DNA of 64,000 nucleotides. Origin: JAPPKS01 sp963667895. Lineage in GTDB: Bacteria > Poribacteria > WGA-4E > PCPOR2b. Positions 10,001-17,922 of this stretch are shown one piece after another. The position numbers were made by a program, and so were the translations under genes. The DNA lies in the NCBI GenBank assembly GCA_965223985.1, contig OZ245030.1, forward strand, positions 3,038,001 to 3,102,000, given 5' to 3'. The notes beneath the pieces were generated by a model. That model saw only the letters and a program-made list of their open reading frames with translations. It made no database searches and was not told the origin of the DNA. Within the stretch, counting starts at the first letter, position 1. Each line of letters begins with the position of its first letter.

Positions 10001-13000
10001 TCCGATCAACCAACCGAACAGGGATGGTGATAGTTTTAACCGACAGGATAGCGAAGGATCGACCAACCGAATCGGGAACGCGATAGTCTTCACCGACAGC
10101 AACAACCGTAAGTTCTTCAATGCAGGTCGTCCGCTCTCCATTTGGTTGAAGGACACAGATTTGAATCAAAATAATCAACTGCGTGAGTTCGTTGAGGTCA
10201 ACTTGAGTAGCAGTCTAACCAACGATCGGTGCACATTGACGCTGAAAGAGACAAGCGAAAATTCAGGGGAATTCACAGAGATTTGCCCAACCCGGTATAC
10301 GACGCACGCCGATCTATCCAACGATATGCTTGAAGTCGTCGGCAAAGCGGTGGTGACGTTCAGCTATATTGATACACTGCAAGCCTCTGGCGAGACAGAT
10401 GTGGTTATCACAGATGAGGCGCATGTGAGCGCTGGCGACGATGGGGTCGTTGAGATTGTTAAATCGAATTACTTGACGAATCTGAAAAACTTTAGCGCTG
10501 GTGGCAAGCTCCATTTCCGTCTTCGCGATGGAGACCTCTTCGATAATGTCGTTGAGATTGTGCTTACGGGACATAATCTGAGAGATCGGGAAAATGTGCT
10601 GCTAGCTCCGACTCCTGCCGGGGCAGATGCACGGTACGCTGTTGGCGGAACCTTCTTCGGTTCTATCGAAACGGTTTATGACGCCGAGGCAACGGTGGGC
10701 GATGGCAAATTACAAGTGCAGGGGACAGACCCTGTTCGAGCAATCTATATTGATGCGCTGCGATCAACTGGAGAAACTGATGTTGAGGTTTCGGATGTTT
10801 GCGCTGCGACGATTGGGACGACGGGAACAGTCAAAGTGTTTAAGGAGAGCTACTTTGAATCTAATTCGGCGGAGAACGAAGAAATATCAGGATTCCGAGC
10901 AGGCGATACGCTTATTCTGCATGTTCAGGATGCAGATCTCAGCGCTTCGCATCCGGTAGCACAAATATTTGAAACAGATTTCATCGAAAACAAGAAGCGA
11001 GACCATGTTCGCGTGACAATGGATGAAGCGACGGGAAGTGCCGGCGTTTTTCGTACCGTAGTGAAAACAAGCTATGGGGCAGTTCCGATTCTAGACGATG
11101 ACATCCTACAGGTGCGGGGAGAAGGAATCGTGAAATTTATTTATACTGATGCCCTACAAGACAACGGCGCGACGCAGATTCCCGTTCGTGTAGAGCTTTC
11201 TGTTGAAACAGGGGATACAGGGACTTTGGAGATTTTCAGCGCAGAAAGCGGCAAAATCATCACCAAATCACCCTTCGTCGGAAGCTTCAATGCGGGTGCG
11301 AAACTACACGTTCAATTAGAAGATAAAGATTTGGATATCTCCCCAACGCGAATCGATACTGCTCTGGTAACCGCCTCTGGGAACGTAATTGCAGATGAAG
11401 TTCAACTCATTCTGTGGGAGACGGGCGAGAATAGCGCGAGTTTTGATGGAATTCTACAGACACAACAAGGCGAGGATACAATCAAGCGAGTGAATAACGA
11501 GCGCGGTGGTCTTCTAAAACTATCGCCTTCGCTATCTGCTGAGTCGATTTCCATTGAAGGGACCGACAAGACCGATGACATTCTTCACGTGAAAGATAAA
11601 GAACTCGTCAGTGTGGTATACACCGATGAACTCACCGCCATCGGCGAAACGAACGTCCCAATCCAAGCTCAAGCGGTTGTATTAAGCAGCAGCGCCGGCA
11701 TTCTGCGGATTGTCGATCGAACGGCGATAGAAGAAACACATGCACAGTTCGGAACAGAGCGTTCTGTCGCGGCTCATGAATTGGGAAGTTTCAACGCCGG
11801 CGAGACAATCTACTTCTGGCTAGAGGATCTGTTTCTCAGCACTGTTGTTGGCGCTGACATGGTCAAGGTTACCGTCACCGGGAACAAGACTAACGATGAG
11901 GCCAAAGTGGTGCTCATGGCGATACCGGAGGCTGAAGGCGTCTTTGTCGCATCCATTCCCACAAGGTACGGTACAACACCGGTCGCCGATGGAACACTCG
12001 ATGTACAAAGTGACGAAGAGATTCGCGCAGTTTACGCGCCTGACTTTCCCTTTGCAGACGCCGTCACTGTCGAAGATCGCGCCTACGTCAATAAAGGGGT
12101 TCGAGGACGCCTCATGATTACCCGGCAGGACGGTACAACCATACGTTACTTTAATCCTGGAAGCCCGTTGCACTTTCAACTAGAAGACGCAGACCTAAAT
12201 CTGGACGCCTTCGTCGTCGATTCAGCGCCCATACAGATCAAGACCGAGTTGCAGAAAATTGTCGTTACGCTAGTTGAAGAAAACGCAAATTCGAACATCT
12301 TCAGGGGATCGATGTCAACGGAGTACGGGCAAACGACAGTTGATGACCGACTTAGATTGGTCGGCGGGGAAACGGTGATGGCAACTTATGAGGATTCGCT
12401 GGTTGACACGGGAGAAACTAACGTGGGAATTGACGCGAGTTGTCAGGCAAACTTGATTGCCCGAGCGCCGTTCACGATCAGATCGATGCTGATTGACGGT
12501 CTGGATGACAAGTGGCCACTGGAAAAGGCGCTTAGAACACCGCAGGACGAAGGACTGCTCTGGTTGCTGTGGGGAAAGGACTCGCTTTATGTGCTGGCAC
12601 AAATCTATGACGATGCCGTGGTCGCACCGGATCCAACGAAATATTACGAGGATGCAGATGCTTTGGAATTGCATTTCGACCTTCACCCCGGCGGAGGGAG
12701 CAAACCCATCTACTTACAAGCGGGAAACGATCCAAACCGATTTATCCTCTGGATCTGTCCAAAGGGCGCGGGCTTCGATGGCGATCAACCTTATATCGGT
12801 CAATGGACACCAGAACAAATCTATAACTACGAGGCGAAGAATTTCGATGTCGCTGTAAGGCAGGAGTCCCATTACTACATAATCGAGGCACGCATCCCCT
12901 TTTTCCCAGTCCTTCGCGGCTTCGATCCGCTGAAAACCAGACGAAATAGCCGCATTGGATTTAACTTTGTGATTCACCGGTCCGACGATCAGGCAGTTTA

Positions 13001-13079
13001 CTGGGCGGCTCAAATACCGGGGATAGATCCCACTTATCCGAGTAATTTGGGGGCTCTAATCTTGGAATCCCCGCCATGA
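7059..13079 (+). CDS. Giant secreted multi-module protein with discoidin-like and CBM9-like ends
   Basis: 2006 residues from the ATG at 7059, preceded by GTGAGG; a GTG at 7047 would add four residues. A single hydrophobic N-terminal segment (about 5-22) suggests export or anchoring. Two F5/8-type-C (discoidin)-like regions follow (about 45-160 and 185-305); the second has VSRYRILTSIDGQHY and ARYIRLSVERGDW. Residues about 510-720 resemble a carbohydrate-binding family 9 domain (IDGKVGEWP, then DDDNLYVAA). Eight related beta-rich modules of roughly 115-150 residues fill about 710-1800. A second CBM9-like domain closes the protein (about 1808-2006; IDGLDDKWP, SLYVLAQIYDD). A role as an adhesive or polysaccharide-binding surface protein is inferred; no catalytic domain was recognised. 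Confidence 0.8.
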   Translation: MNIKYILLGGAAVLLGFLFYPRGEVTSGGNQRFIQPMRHIENEPLHYTDILRADPIVETFDLGFVYKIDRVGLSFEDADESGPKRFDLLFATDRTTQRFQRAFSYIGSSREYSNSLHSLSIPAEARWVQVVINDWFSNRPQLKANDFRVGVRYQSHSPILTIDANYNSVELQKLIDLIPFESSKWIGAQRIEKTVEEGENRWTEISYKSPSSVVVVTGSLRDVQDIYGVRVTTDGPGNSVSRYRILTSIDGQHYTEDYTADRLPDDTVTDFHLFSSPVSARYIRLSVERGDWYGDYPEIREFEVFTDDYRPTRPDKRRLSSYNAVQMHHENLGFDGNALAPHLKQGFAFDRDTGDENRYFLPAGNEADKVDLGNTLGQRSFAYHYDAVRIRYTGLHPSFLYWARVTYLQKNDGQRIQNLMVDGFILHEAMPIPRGKAESLTYPIPSKAYADGKIELNFNRLAGPNAVVSEVIILEARESMDVSSTQSPDQTDDTIGKAIRISEKVVIDGKVGEWPLLYPMLPQNYETPVESPIAFYTQWDDDNLYVAAIINQHSRNVIDSPLPENIERGNTEALHLFIDTTLNRSPGMYIDSDHHFVFTLLNTRGSQPQVQPSQIHHHLDAIRHNIDDSKEIEANVTKTEHGYDLEARIPKTLILNGFNPAVGKSLGFNFVMTNLQLADRRPSWFAYGTSNLNAPPNRWNTVELVDRISGQIALLDENAARRITTFNAGDVLTFCVWDADRNTDNHQSESIGAELRNERTEQLLSVRLHEVDLAVLADDNPNNDRASKSSSFAAKISTAFEEGEERVESLDSSVFLVSGEDKVTLTYIDPYYSSTQREYPVTATATVNTGTTGTISIITKSGESLKEFQIGDTIYIHIQDDLSNALASRERTIEVTFTVPETEEIETVHLTYRHEANDYIGAIETAYSKTPQPNNGVLQATGMQIVRASYLDAIQATGRTKVLVHAETSVKIGATAQLELNPINQPNRDGDSFNRQDSEGSTNRIGNAIVFTDSNNRKFFNAGRPLSIWLKDTDLNQNNQLREFVEVNLSSSLTNDRCTLTLKETSENSGEFTEICPTRYTTHADLSNDMLEVVGKAVVTFSYIDTLQASGETDVVITDEAHVSAGDDGVVEIVKSNYLTNLKNFSAGGKLHFRLRDGDLFDNVVEIVLTGHNLRDRENVLLAPTPAGADARYAVGGTFFGSIETVYDAEATVGDGKLQVQGTDPVRAIYIDALRSTGETDVEVSDVCAATIGTTGTVKVFKESYFESNSAENEEISGFRAGDTLILHVQDADLSASHPVAQIFETDFIENKKRDHVRVTMDEATGSAGVFRTVVKTSYGAVPILDDDILQVRGEGIVKFIYTDALQDNGATQIPVRVELSVETGDTGTLEIFSAESGKIITKSPFVGSFNAGAKLHVQLEDKDLDISPTRIDTALVTASGNVIADEVQLILWETGENSASFDGILQTQQGEDTIKRVNNERGGLLKLSPSLSAESISIEGTDKTDDILHVKDKELVSVVYTDELTAIGETNVPIQAQAVVLSSSAGILRIVDRTAIEETHAQFGTERSVAAHELGSFNAGETIYFWLEDLFLSTVVGADMVKVTVTGNKTNDEAKVVLMAIPEAEGVFVASIPTRYGTTPVADGTLDVQSDEEIRAVYAPDFPFADAVTVEDRAYVNKGVRGRLMITRQDGTTIRYFNPGSPLHFQLEDADLNLDAFVVDSAPIQIKTELQKIVVTLVEENANSNIFRGSMSTEYGQTTVDDRLRLVGGETVMATYEDSLVDTGETNVGIDASCQANLIARAPFTIRSMLIDGLDDKWPLEKALRTPQDEGLLWLLWGKDSLYVLAQIYDDAVVAPDPTKYYEDADALELHFDLHPGGGSKPIYLQAGNDPNRFILWICPKGAGFDGDQPYIGQWTPEQIYNYEAKNFDVAVRQESHYYIIEARIPFFPVLRGFDPLKTRRNSRIGFNFVIHRSDDQAVYWAAQIPGIDPTYPSNLGALILESPP
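9183..12457 (+). repeat. Eight tandem protein modules inside the giant protein
   Basis: Each module begins with a G-x-[LIV]-x-[LIV] strand, then an F-x-A-G-[DE]-x-[LI] segment and a D-x-D-L turn. A long strand pair ending in G-x-F-x-x-x-[IV]-x-T-x-Y follows, then a [LI]-x-V-x-G-x-[DE] strand, and a closing Y-x-D-x-L-x-x-x-G-E-T-x-V motif. Hand alignment finds eight copies with strong length variation and only moderate protein identity, so this is old divergence, not a recent DNA duplication. The modules look like stacked Ig-like or bacterial adhesin domains. Confidence 0.75.
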
Positions 13080-13339
13080 AAAACGAATCCACTCAAAAAT
13101 GCCTCACATTACATTTGATTCCGTTGTGTGATTCGACTTCGACCTTCGCAACTCAAGTGGAACCCAACTCTTGACAATCACTGCGTCGGTTGGATTTAGG
13201 TGTTGGGTTTCACTACATTTCGATAAGACGGTGTTGTTGAACGCTAGAACCGATGCTGTCCTTAATAGAGATTCCCGTTTAACCGTTGAACCCACAGACA
13301 CCGCTGCGACAAGCGCGATGACAGGAAGGAGAGTCCTCA

Positions 13340-14713
13340 ATGACCGCATCGAAACGATTTACCTGGAAATCTGGGATTGCTTTGATTGTGCTGACGTTCT
13401 GGATCGGCATTGATGGATTCTCAGCGATCGCCGGAGCGCAGGTGCAGCCGCCCCGCCGAAAACGGCGAATCATGATCAGCCCAAAAAAAGAGTCGAAAGC
13501 GGAAGAAACAAAGGTTAACGTCGGAAAAAGCCTTGTCGGCATCGCACGCCGCGCTAGCCGTCAAAGTAAAGATAAGATGGTTGATTTCGCCTTTGTCATC
13601 GAACGCGGCGAAAAGATGAGAAAGTCGATTGAGGAGATTGAAGAACAGCTTGACAATGTGGTGAGTGTGTTCGAGGAGTCGGGGGTGGACTACCAGTTAT
13701 CGCCGATCTGGTTTCAAAATCAGGGCGGTCCAAAATTCGAGGGTAGTCCATTGAGGAACGACCTCCGTGCGATTCAAGCGGGTTTTTACGCACAATTTCG
13801 GGGCAACCATTCAACAGGATATGGACTCGAGGCGATGATGTGGGGGTTAAGGGGGCTGGATTTCAGATCGGATGCCGGCAAGCATATGATTGTCGTCACC
13901 AATTCGCGCTTACGAACCGCGTGGGAAGCGCCGAATGGAAAACAGCAGCTTGTGAATCAGATTATTGAGCGTTGTAAGCAGGACAAGATTCACATCAACG
14001 TTATTGGGGTAAATGAAACGGCGCAGCTACAATTAGCGGATGAAACCGGTGGTAAGTGGTACGCCATTGACGAGTATCAACAGCGAAGAACGCCATTACC
14101 TGTGATGGACAAGGCTATTCTCAAAATTGACGGTATTTTCAAACGCATCGGCGAGCACATCGTTGGGACGGTGAAACCAACCGCAGATATAGTCTTCGTC
14201 TTCGATTCCAGCTTGAGCATGGAAGCCGAAATCGATGAGATTTGCACAGGACTTGATAGTATGGCTGATATCCTTGATGACGGAGGACTCGACTATCGAT
14301 TTGGGGTCATCCGGTTTTGGGCGGTAGCAGGCGGGGGAGGAAGCAGTATTGTGGTGACAAAGCCTCCGTTGGATGTAGAGCAGGTCAAGAAGGTATTCCG
14401 GCTTCCCAAGCGCGGCGATGAACACCTGCTCGACGCAATAATGGAAGGTGTCCCCAAGCTCAAAACACCTGAGAATCGCCAGCTTGTCCTCATTATCGTT
14501 ACCGATGAATCAACCAGCCGTCGTCGGGAGAAGGGATATACATCTGGAGGAGCGATTGGCGTTTGTCGCCAAGCCGGCGCGATTGTTTACGTCATCGGCG
14601 GTGTCACTTCAATGAATAGCGAGACTGATGTCTTTCAGCGGCGTGTCGCCGAAGTAACCAAGGGGGAACACTTCATTATGCCTGGTGCCACGATTACCGA
14701 CGAACGGTGGTAA
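13340..14713 (+). CDS. Exported protein with two VWA domains
   Basis: 457 residues with a signal peptide (about residues 10-33) and a basic, proline-rich linker (PPRRKRR). Two von Willebrand A-like domains follow (about 78-255 and 280-457). The second has a complete metal-site motif D-S-S-L-S at residues 289-293 and an IVTDE strand. In the first, the equivalent position reads E-R-G-E-K (residues 88-92), so the metal site is lost although the fold is recognisable (VDFAFVIE at residue 81). A good site, GGAAGGAG at 13324-13331, sits before the ATG. The gene follows the giant protein by 260 bp in the same orientation, so the two may act together at the cell surface; that is inference. Confidence 0.8.
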   Translation: MTASKRFTWKSGIALIVLTFWIGIDGFSAIAGAQVQPPRRKRRIMISPKKESKAEETKVNVGKSLVGIARRASRQSKDKMVDFAFVIERGEKMRKSIEEIEEQLDNVVSVFEESGVDYQLSPIWFQNQGGPKFEGSPLRNDLRAIQAGFYAQFRGNHSTGYGLEAMMWGLRGLDFRSDAGKHMIVVTNSRLRTAWEAPNGKQQLVNQIIERCKQDKIHINVIGVNETAQLQLADETGGKWYAIDEYQQRRTPLPVMDKAILKIDGIFKRIGEHIVGTVKPTADIVFVFDSSLSMEAEIDEICTGLDSMADILDDGGLDYRFGVIRFWAVAGGGGSSIVVTKPPLDVEQVKKVFRLPKRGDEHLLDAIMEGVPKLKTPENRQLVLIIVTDESTSRRREKGYTSGGAIGVCRQAGAIVYVIGGVTSMNSETDVFQRRVAEVTKGEHFIMPGATITDERW

Positions 14714-14757
14714 TCGAAGACGCTAGGATATGATTGCGTTTAACTCCTCCAATAAAT

Positions 14758-15480
14758 TCACAACCGATTGAGAATCTCGTCAAGCTGTCGATAATCATCA
14801 AACGCAGCATCGGATAGCTCATCGTCGCCCTCCATTGCTGAAACGCCTGAAAAGCGAACCGCTTTCATGCCTGCGTTTTTCGCACCGACGATATCCGTCC
14901 AAACCAAATCACCGATATGCACCGCGTCACCGGGCTGTACGTTGAGCCGTCGCAGGGTCGAATGGAACTGTATGACTTCGGGTTTAGTATGCACCGTCTC
15001 GTCAGAATAGGTCTGTACGGCGAAGTTGTCTAGTATGTCGTCCTTTGCCATTAAACGACGCATAAATTGACTTGGCGTCAAACCCGTGTCTGAAATAATC
15101 CCTAACTGATACTTCGTGCTGAGTTGGGCGAGCGCATCTTTGACGTATGGAATAAGCACCGGTCGTACATTCAAGCAGGCTTCACCCGTGGACTGGACGA
15201 GATCGTCTACGACTGGCGGGGAAGGATGAATCCCAAGCGTACCTAAAAGACGCAAAATACACGCTTCCACCGTGACACCCCGATGTTGGTGCCACATCTC
15301 AGCGGCGAGGTTGTAAGCAGCTTGAAAGCCAACGTCAACTTGAGACGGCTCGATGTTGTGTCCGCTTGCCACAAGAAATTGGTGACAGAGATAGGTTCGC
15401 ATCGCCTGACGCTGGTGCCTCAGTTCTGGAGAATCTGCGTAAAGGGTTTGCCAAAAATCAAATGTGATGGCTTTAATCAT
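14758..15480 (-). CDS. HAD-superfamily hydrolase
   Basis: 240 residues with the HAD-IA layout: motif I near the N-terminus (FDFWQTL), an alpha-helical cap, motif II (GIISDTG), motif III lysine (HTKPEVI) and motif IV (HIGDLVWTDIVGAKNAG). In motif I the second aspartate of the usual DxDxT is tryptophan (D-F-W-Q-T), as in a known HAD sub-branch, so the general acid is missing and the substrate is uncertain. An upstream AAAGG precedes the ATG. It converges with the VWA gene with only 44 bp between stops. Possible activities include small phosphate-ester hydrolysis; no specific substrate can be assigned. Confidence 0.82.
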   Translation of the reverse strand: MIKAITFDFWQTLYADSPELRHQRQAMRTYLCHQFLVASGHNIEPSQVDVGFQAAYNLAAEMWHQHRGVTVEACILRLLGTLGIHPSPPVVDDLVQSTGEACLNVRPVLIPYVKDALAQLSTKYQLGIISDTGLTPSQFMRRLMAKDDILDNFAVQTYSDETVHTKPEVIQFHSTLRRLNVQPGDAVHIGDLVWTDIVGAKNAGMKAVRFSGVSAMEGDDELSDAAFDDYRQLDEILNRL

Positions 15481-15489
15481 TCCCGCCTT

Positions 15490-15705
15490 TCAATTGGTGT
15501 CGCTCGTGAAATTTTCCCAAGTCAGCATGCTATGATAGAATAGCATGCGAATAAAGTCAATTCCTTTTTCTCGATCGTATTCGTTGAGAATACAGATGAC
15601 ACTTTCGAGTTGACGCACGTAAGAACGGTGTGTTAAGATTTCGACAATCTGAATTGCATGTTCAATCCCCGAAAAGTTGTGAAATAAGGATTCTAGCTGT
15701 GCCAC
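15490..15705 (-). CDS. Small uncertain ORF upstream of the HAD gene
   Basis: A 71-residue frame starting with GTG, ending ten bases before the HAD start and overlapping the coaD start by seven bases on the opposite strand. Its sequence has amphipathic helical character (IEHAIQIVEILTHRSYVRQL) and could be a small helical protein, but there is no ribosome binding site and no recognised family. A perfect inverted repeat lies inside it. It may instead be the untranslated promoter region between coaD and the HAD gene. Confidence 0.25.
   Translation of the reverse strand: MAQLESLFHNFSGIEHAIQIVEILTHRSYVRQLESVICILNEYDREKGIDFIRMLFYHSMLTWENFTSDTN
15525..15548. repeat. Perfect 8-bp inverted repeat between HAD and coaD genes
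   Basis: GCATGCTA at 15525-15532 and TAGCATGC at 15541-15548 are exact reverse complements separated by eight bases. There is no following T-run, so it is not a standard terminator. Its position between two divergent genes would suit an operator, but no regulator is identified. Confidence 0.5.
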
Positions 15706-16208
15706 CGAAGGTCGCTATTTTTCCCGCAAGTTTTGATCCCGTTACGAACGGTCACGTCGATCTAATCGATCGGGTTTGCAAACTTTCCCTATTCGATGTG
15801 TTGATTGTAGCAATCGGCATCAATCCCACCAAGTCTCCCCGATTCGCGCTTGAGGAACAGATTGAAATGTTGGAAGCTGTCATCCAGTCTTACCGCAATG
15901 TTACCATAGATAAGTTCTCCGGTCTCACAGCACAATATGCTCAAGAGCGGGGTGCTTGTGCAATAATTCGAGGTCTGAGAGAATTCTCCGACTTTGAAAA
16001 GGAATTCCAAATGGCGCGCATGAATCGCCAGATAGCCCCTGGGGTTGACACCTTGTTCATGATGGCAAGCACGAAATATGCTCATTTGAGTTCCACTCTC
16101 GTCATGGAAATTTTACAGATAGGCGGACCAAAAGTGAGTGAAGACAAGCTTTTGGAAATGGTTCCTCCGGTAGTGTTGAAGATTTTGAAGAAGAAGTTCG
16201 GGCAATAA
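15699..16208 (+). CDS. coaD: Phosphopantetheine adenylyltransferase
   Basis: 169 residues from the GTG at 15699, with AAGGA at 15686-15690 as ribosome binding site; the longer frame from 15630 adds residues that are not conserved. The enzyme joins 4'-phosphopantetheine and ATP to make dephospho-CoA, the penultimate step of coenzyme A synthesis, in the cytoplasm. Family signatures are clear: FPASFDPVTNGHVDLI (T/HxGH ATP site), the IIRGLREFSDFEKEFQMARMNR block and FMMASTKYAHLSSTLVMEI near the end. Length is normal for CoaD. It stands alone between a HAD hydrolase and a recombinase remnant. Confidence 0.95.
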   Translation: MPPKVAIFPASFDPVTNGHVDLIDRVCKLSLFDVLIVAIGINPTKSPRFALEEQIEMLEAVIQSYRNVTIDKFSGLTAQYAQERGACAIIRGLREFSDFEKEFQMARMNRQIAPGVDTLFMMASTKYAHLSSTLVMEILQIGGPKVSEDKLLEMVPPVVLKILKKKFGQ

Positions 16209-16285
16209 TCTATTGAGGACTCATTGAGTACGGGTAGGGCAACTACGGTAAAACAGTTCGTAACCTCAATGACAGCTTTTGCAGG

Positions 16286-16789
16286 ATGCGCAGACCGAAG
16301 ATTCTCACAATTGATGAAGAACTTCGACTCCTCGACTGGACCCATCGAAATCGCAGGTTTGGAGACTACCTCGTTATCCTGACCATCCTGCGGACGGGGT
16401 TGCGCGCTGCAGAGCTCCGCGAATTACTCGTTTCTGATCTTGAAGCCAATGGTGAAACCTTCACTCACCTCGTAGTTCGCGCGGAAATTGCACACAATAA
16501 CAAACCGCGCTCCATACCAATTTCCAAAGAATTTCAAGGACAGTTAAAAGCATTTCTCAAATGGAAGCAGCATCGCGGCGAAGTCATCTCCGCGAGTTCG
16601 TTTCTGTTTGTTAGCACTAGATTCGCTCAGATAACAGTCCGACATCTTCAACGCATTGTACGAGAATCTACCCACGGCACGTTCGGTACCTCATATCGCC
16701 CCCACGATTTGCGATTAACCTTTGAAGCGTCCCCAATCCCACAAGTCCTCGCTGGGACGCGGATTCACACACCACTCAAAATGGATTAG
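16286..16789 (+). pseudogene. Tyrosine recombinase remnant lacking its catalytic tyrosine
   Basis: 167 residues corresponding to part of the catalytic domain of a XerC/phage-type integrase. It begins at the LTIDEELRLLDW helix, carries the box I arginine (RTGLRAAEL) and reaches the HxxR box II (HDLR) near residue 140. After that the sequence departs from the family (LTFEASPIPQV) and stops, so the final histidine/tryptophan and the nucleophilic tyrosine are absent, as is the N-terminal core-binding domain. No att-like repeats or other mobile genes adjoin it. It is best read as a decayed relic. A fainter possibility is that the C-terminal end continues in another frame around 16740-16800 after a deletion. 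Confidence 0.65.
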
Positions 16790-16937
16790 AAGTCACTTTG
16801 TGAATCGGATAACGCATCGTTGCCGAACTCTCCACGCATTCCGAATGTACGCCACCTTTTTACTTGCCTTCTTATATGGAATCGTGTATCCTTCAAGAAA
16901 GCATCTGAATCCATACGTATTGTTCAAGAGGCGGGAT

Positions 16938-17816
16938 ATGCATTGGGGTTTTGAACAAGTTGCTGGACCGTTCAGTTTTACCGAAGGACCCGCTTGGGAC
17001 GGGGAGGCTGTTCTCTTTACTGACATCCCGAACAGCCGTATTATGCGCCACACTCCAAGCGACGGTGAATGCGCTGTCTTTCGCACAGGAACAAACGGCG
17101 CCAATGGGCTTATGTTCGACGAGATTGGGCAGTTGTTCGGATGCGAGGGCAGTGGCAGGAGGATTGTGCGCTACAACCGAGACGGAACTACTACTATCAT
17201 TGCGGACAAATTTGACGGGAAACGCCTCAACAGCCCGAATGATCTTGCTTTCGATGCTCAAGGCAGCCTATGGTTCACCGATCCACGCTACGGCGACAGA
17301 ACCGATGATCTAGAACTGGGTCACCAGTCGGTGTTTCGGTTAGATCCTCAACCAGATGACACTTGGAAAATCAATCGGGTCACTCATGACACAACGAAAC
17401 CGAATGGACTCTTAATCTCTCCGGATCGGAAATGGCTCTACGTCGCCCAGAGCGAATACGGCGAAAATAAGAAGCGAGAGTTTCGCGCCTATCCAATCGA
17501 AGATGATGGAACGGTTGGCGACTATGAGGCCCTGCATAACTTCTACCCACATCGCGGCATTGATGGCATGTGTTTGGATATTGAAGGAAATATCATCGCC
17601 ACCGCAGGCTGGCGGAAGAGTGGACCGGGCCCAATGATTTATATTTTCGCGCCCAATGGTCGTATCCTAGAAACGCATCCGATACCAACGGATATCCCCA
17701 CAAATTGCACCTTTGGAGATGCCGATCTGCGGACGCTTTATGTAACCGCAGGAAGCTGTCTATATCGCATCCGCACCGAACGCACAGGATGTCTCATTTT
17801 CCCTTCTCCACAATAA
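16938..17816 (+). CDS. SMP-30/gluconolactonase-family protein
   Basis: 292-residue six-bladed propeller of the SMP-30/gluconolaconase/LRE family, which opens sugar lactones using one divalent metal. The expected metal ligands can be placed: glutamate in FTEGPAWD (residue 16), asparagine in NSPNDLAFD, asparagine in KPNGL and aspartate in GIDGMCLD. The ATG at 16938 is chosen because the family begins just before FTEGP and a GAGGCGGG lies at 16927-16934; the longer frame from 16722 runs through the recombinase remnant. No signal peptide at this start, so it is probably cytoplasmic. The substrate is unknown. Confidence 0.85.
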   Translation: MHWGFEQVAGPFSFTEGPAWDGEAVLFTDIPNSRIMRHTPSDGECAVFRTGTNGANGLMFDEIGQLFGCEGSGRRIVRYNRDGTTTIIADKFDGKRLNSPNDLAFDAQGSLWFTDPRYGDRTDDLELGHQSVFRLDPQPDDTWKINRVTHDTTKPNGLLISPDRKWLYVAQSEYGENKKREFRAYPIEDDGTVGDYEALHNFYPHRGIDGMCLDIEGNIIATAGWRKSGPGPMIYIFAPNGRILETHPIPTDIPTNCTFGDADLRTLYVTAGSCLYRIRTERTGCLIFPSPQ

Positions 17817-17922
17817 ATCAGTTGATTTCACACATGCGGTGGCGGCGTTAGAAGAAACTAAGGAGTAGAGTTCGCCTTGATGAGTCTCGTGGAGGTATGC
17901 TAATATTATTAGAGTTGATGGG

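Noticed and set aside
16722..16937. Upstream extension of the SMP-30 gene
   Set aside because: These residues overlap the recombinase remnant in another frame and do not resemble the family; the ATG at 16938 fits both the family start and a ribosome binding site.
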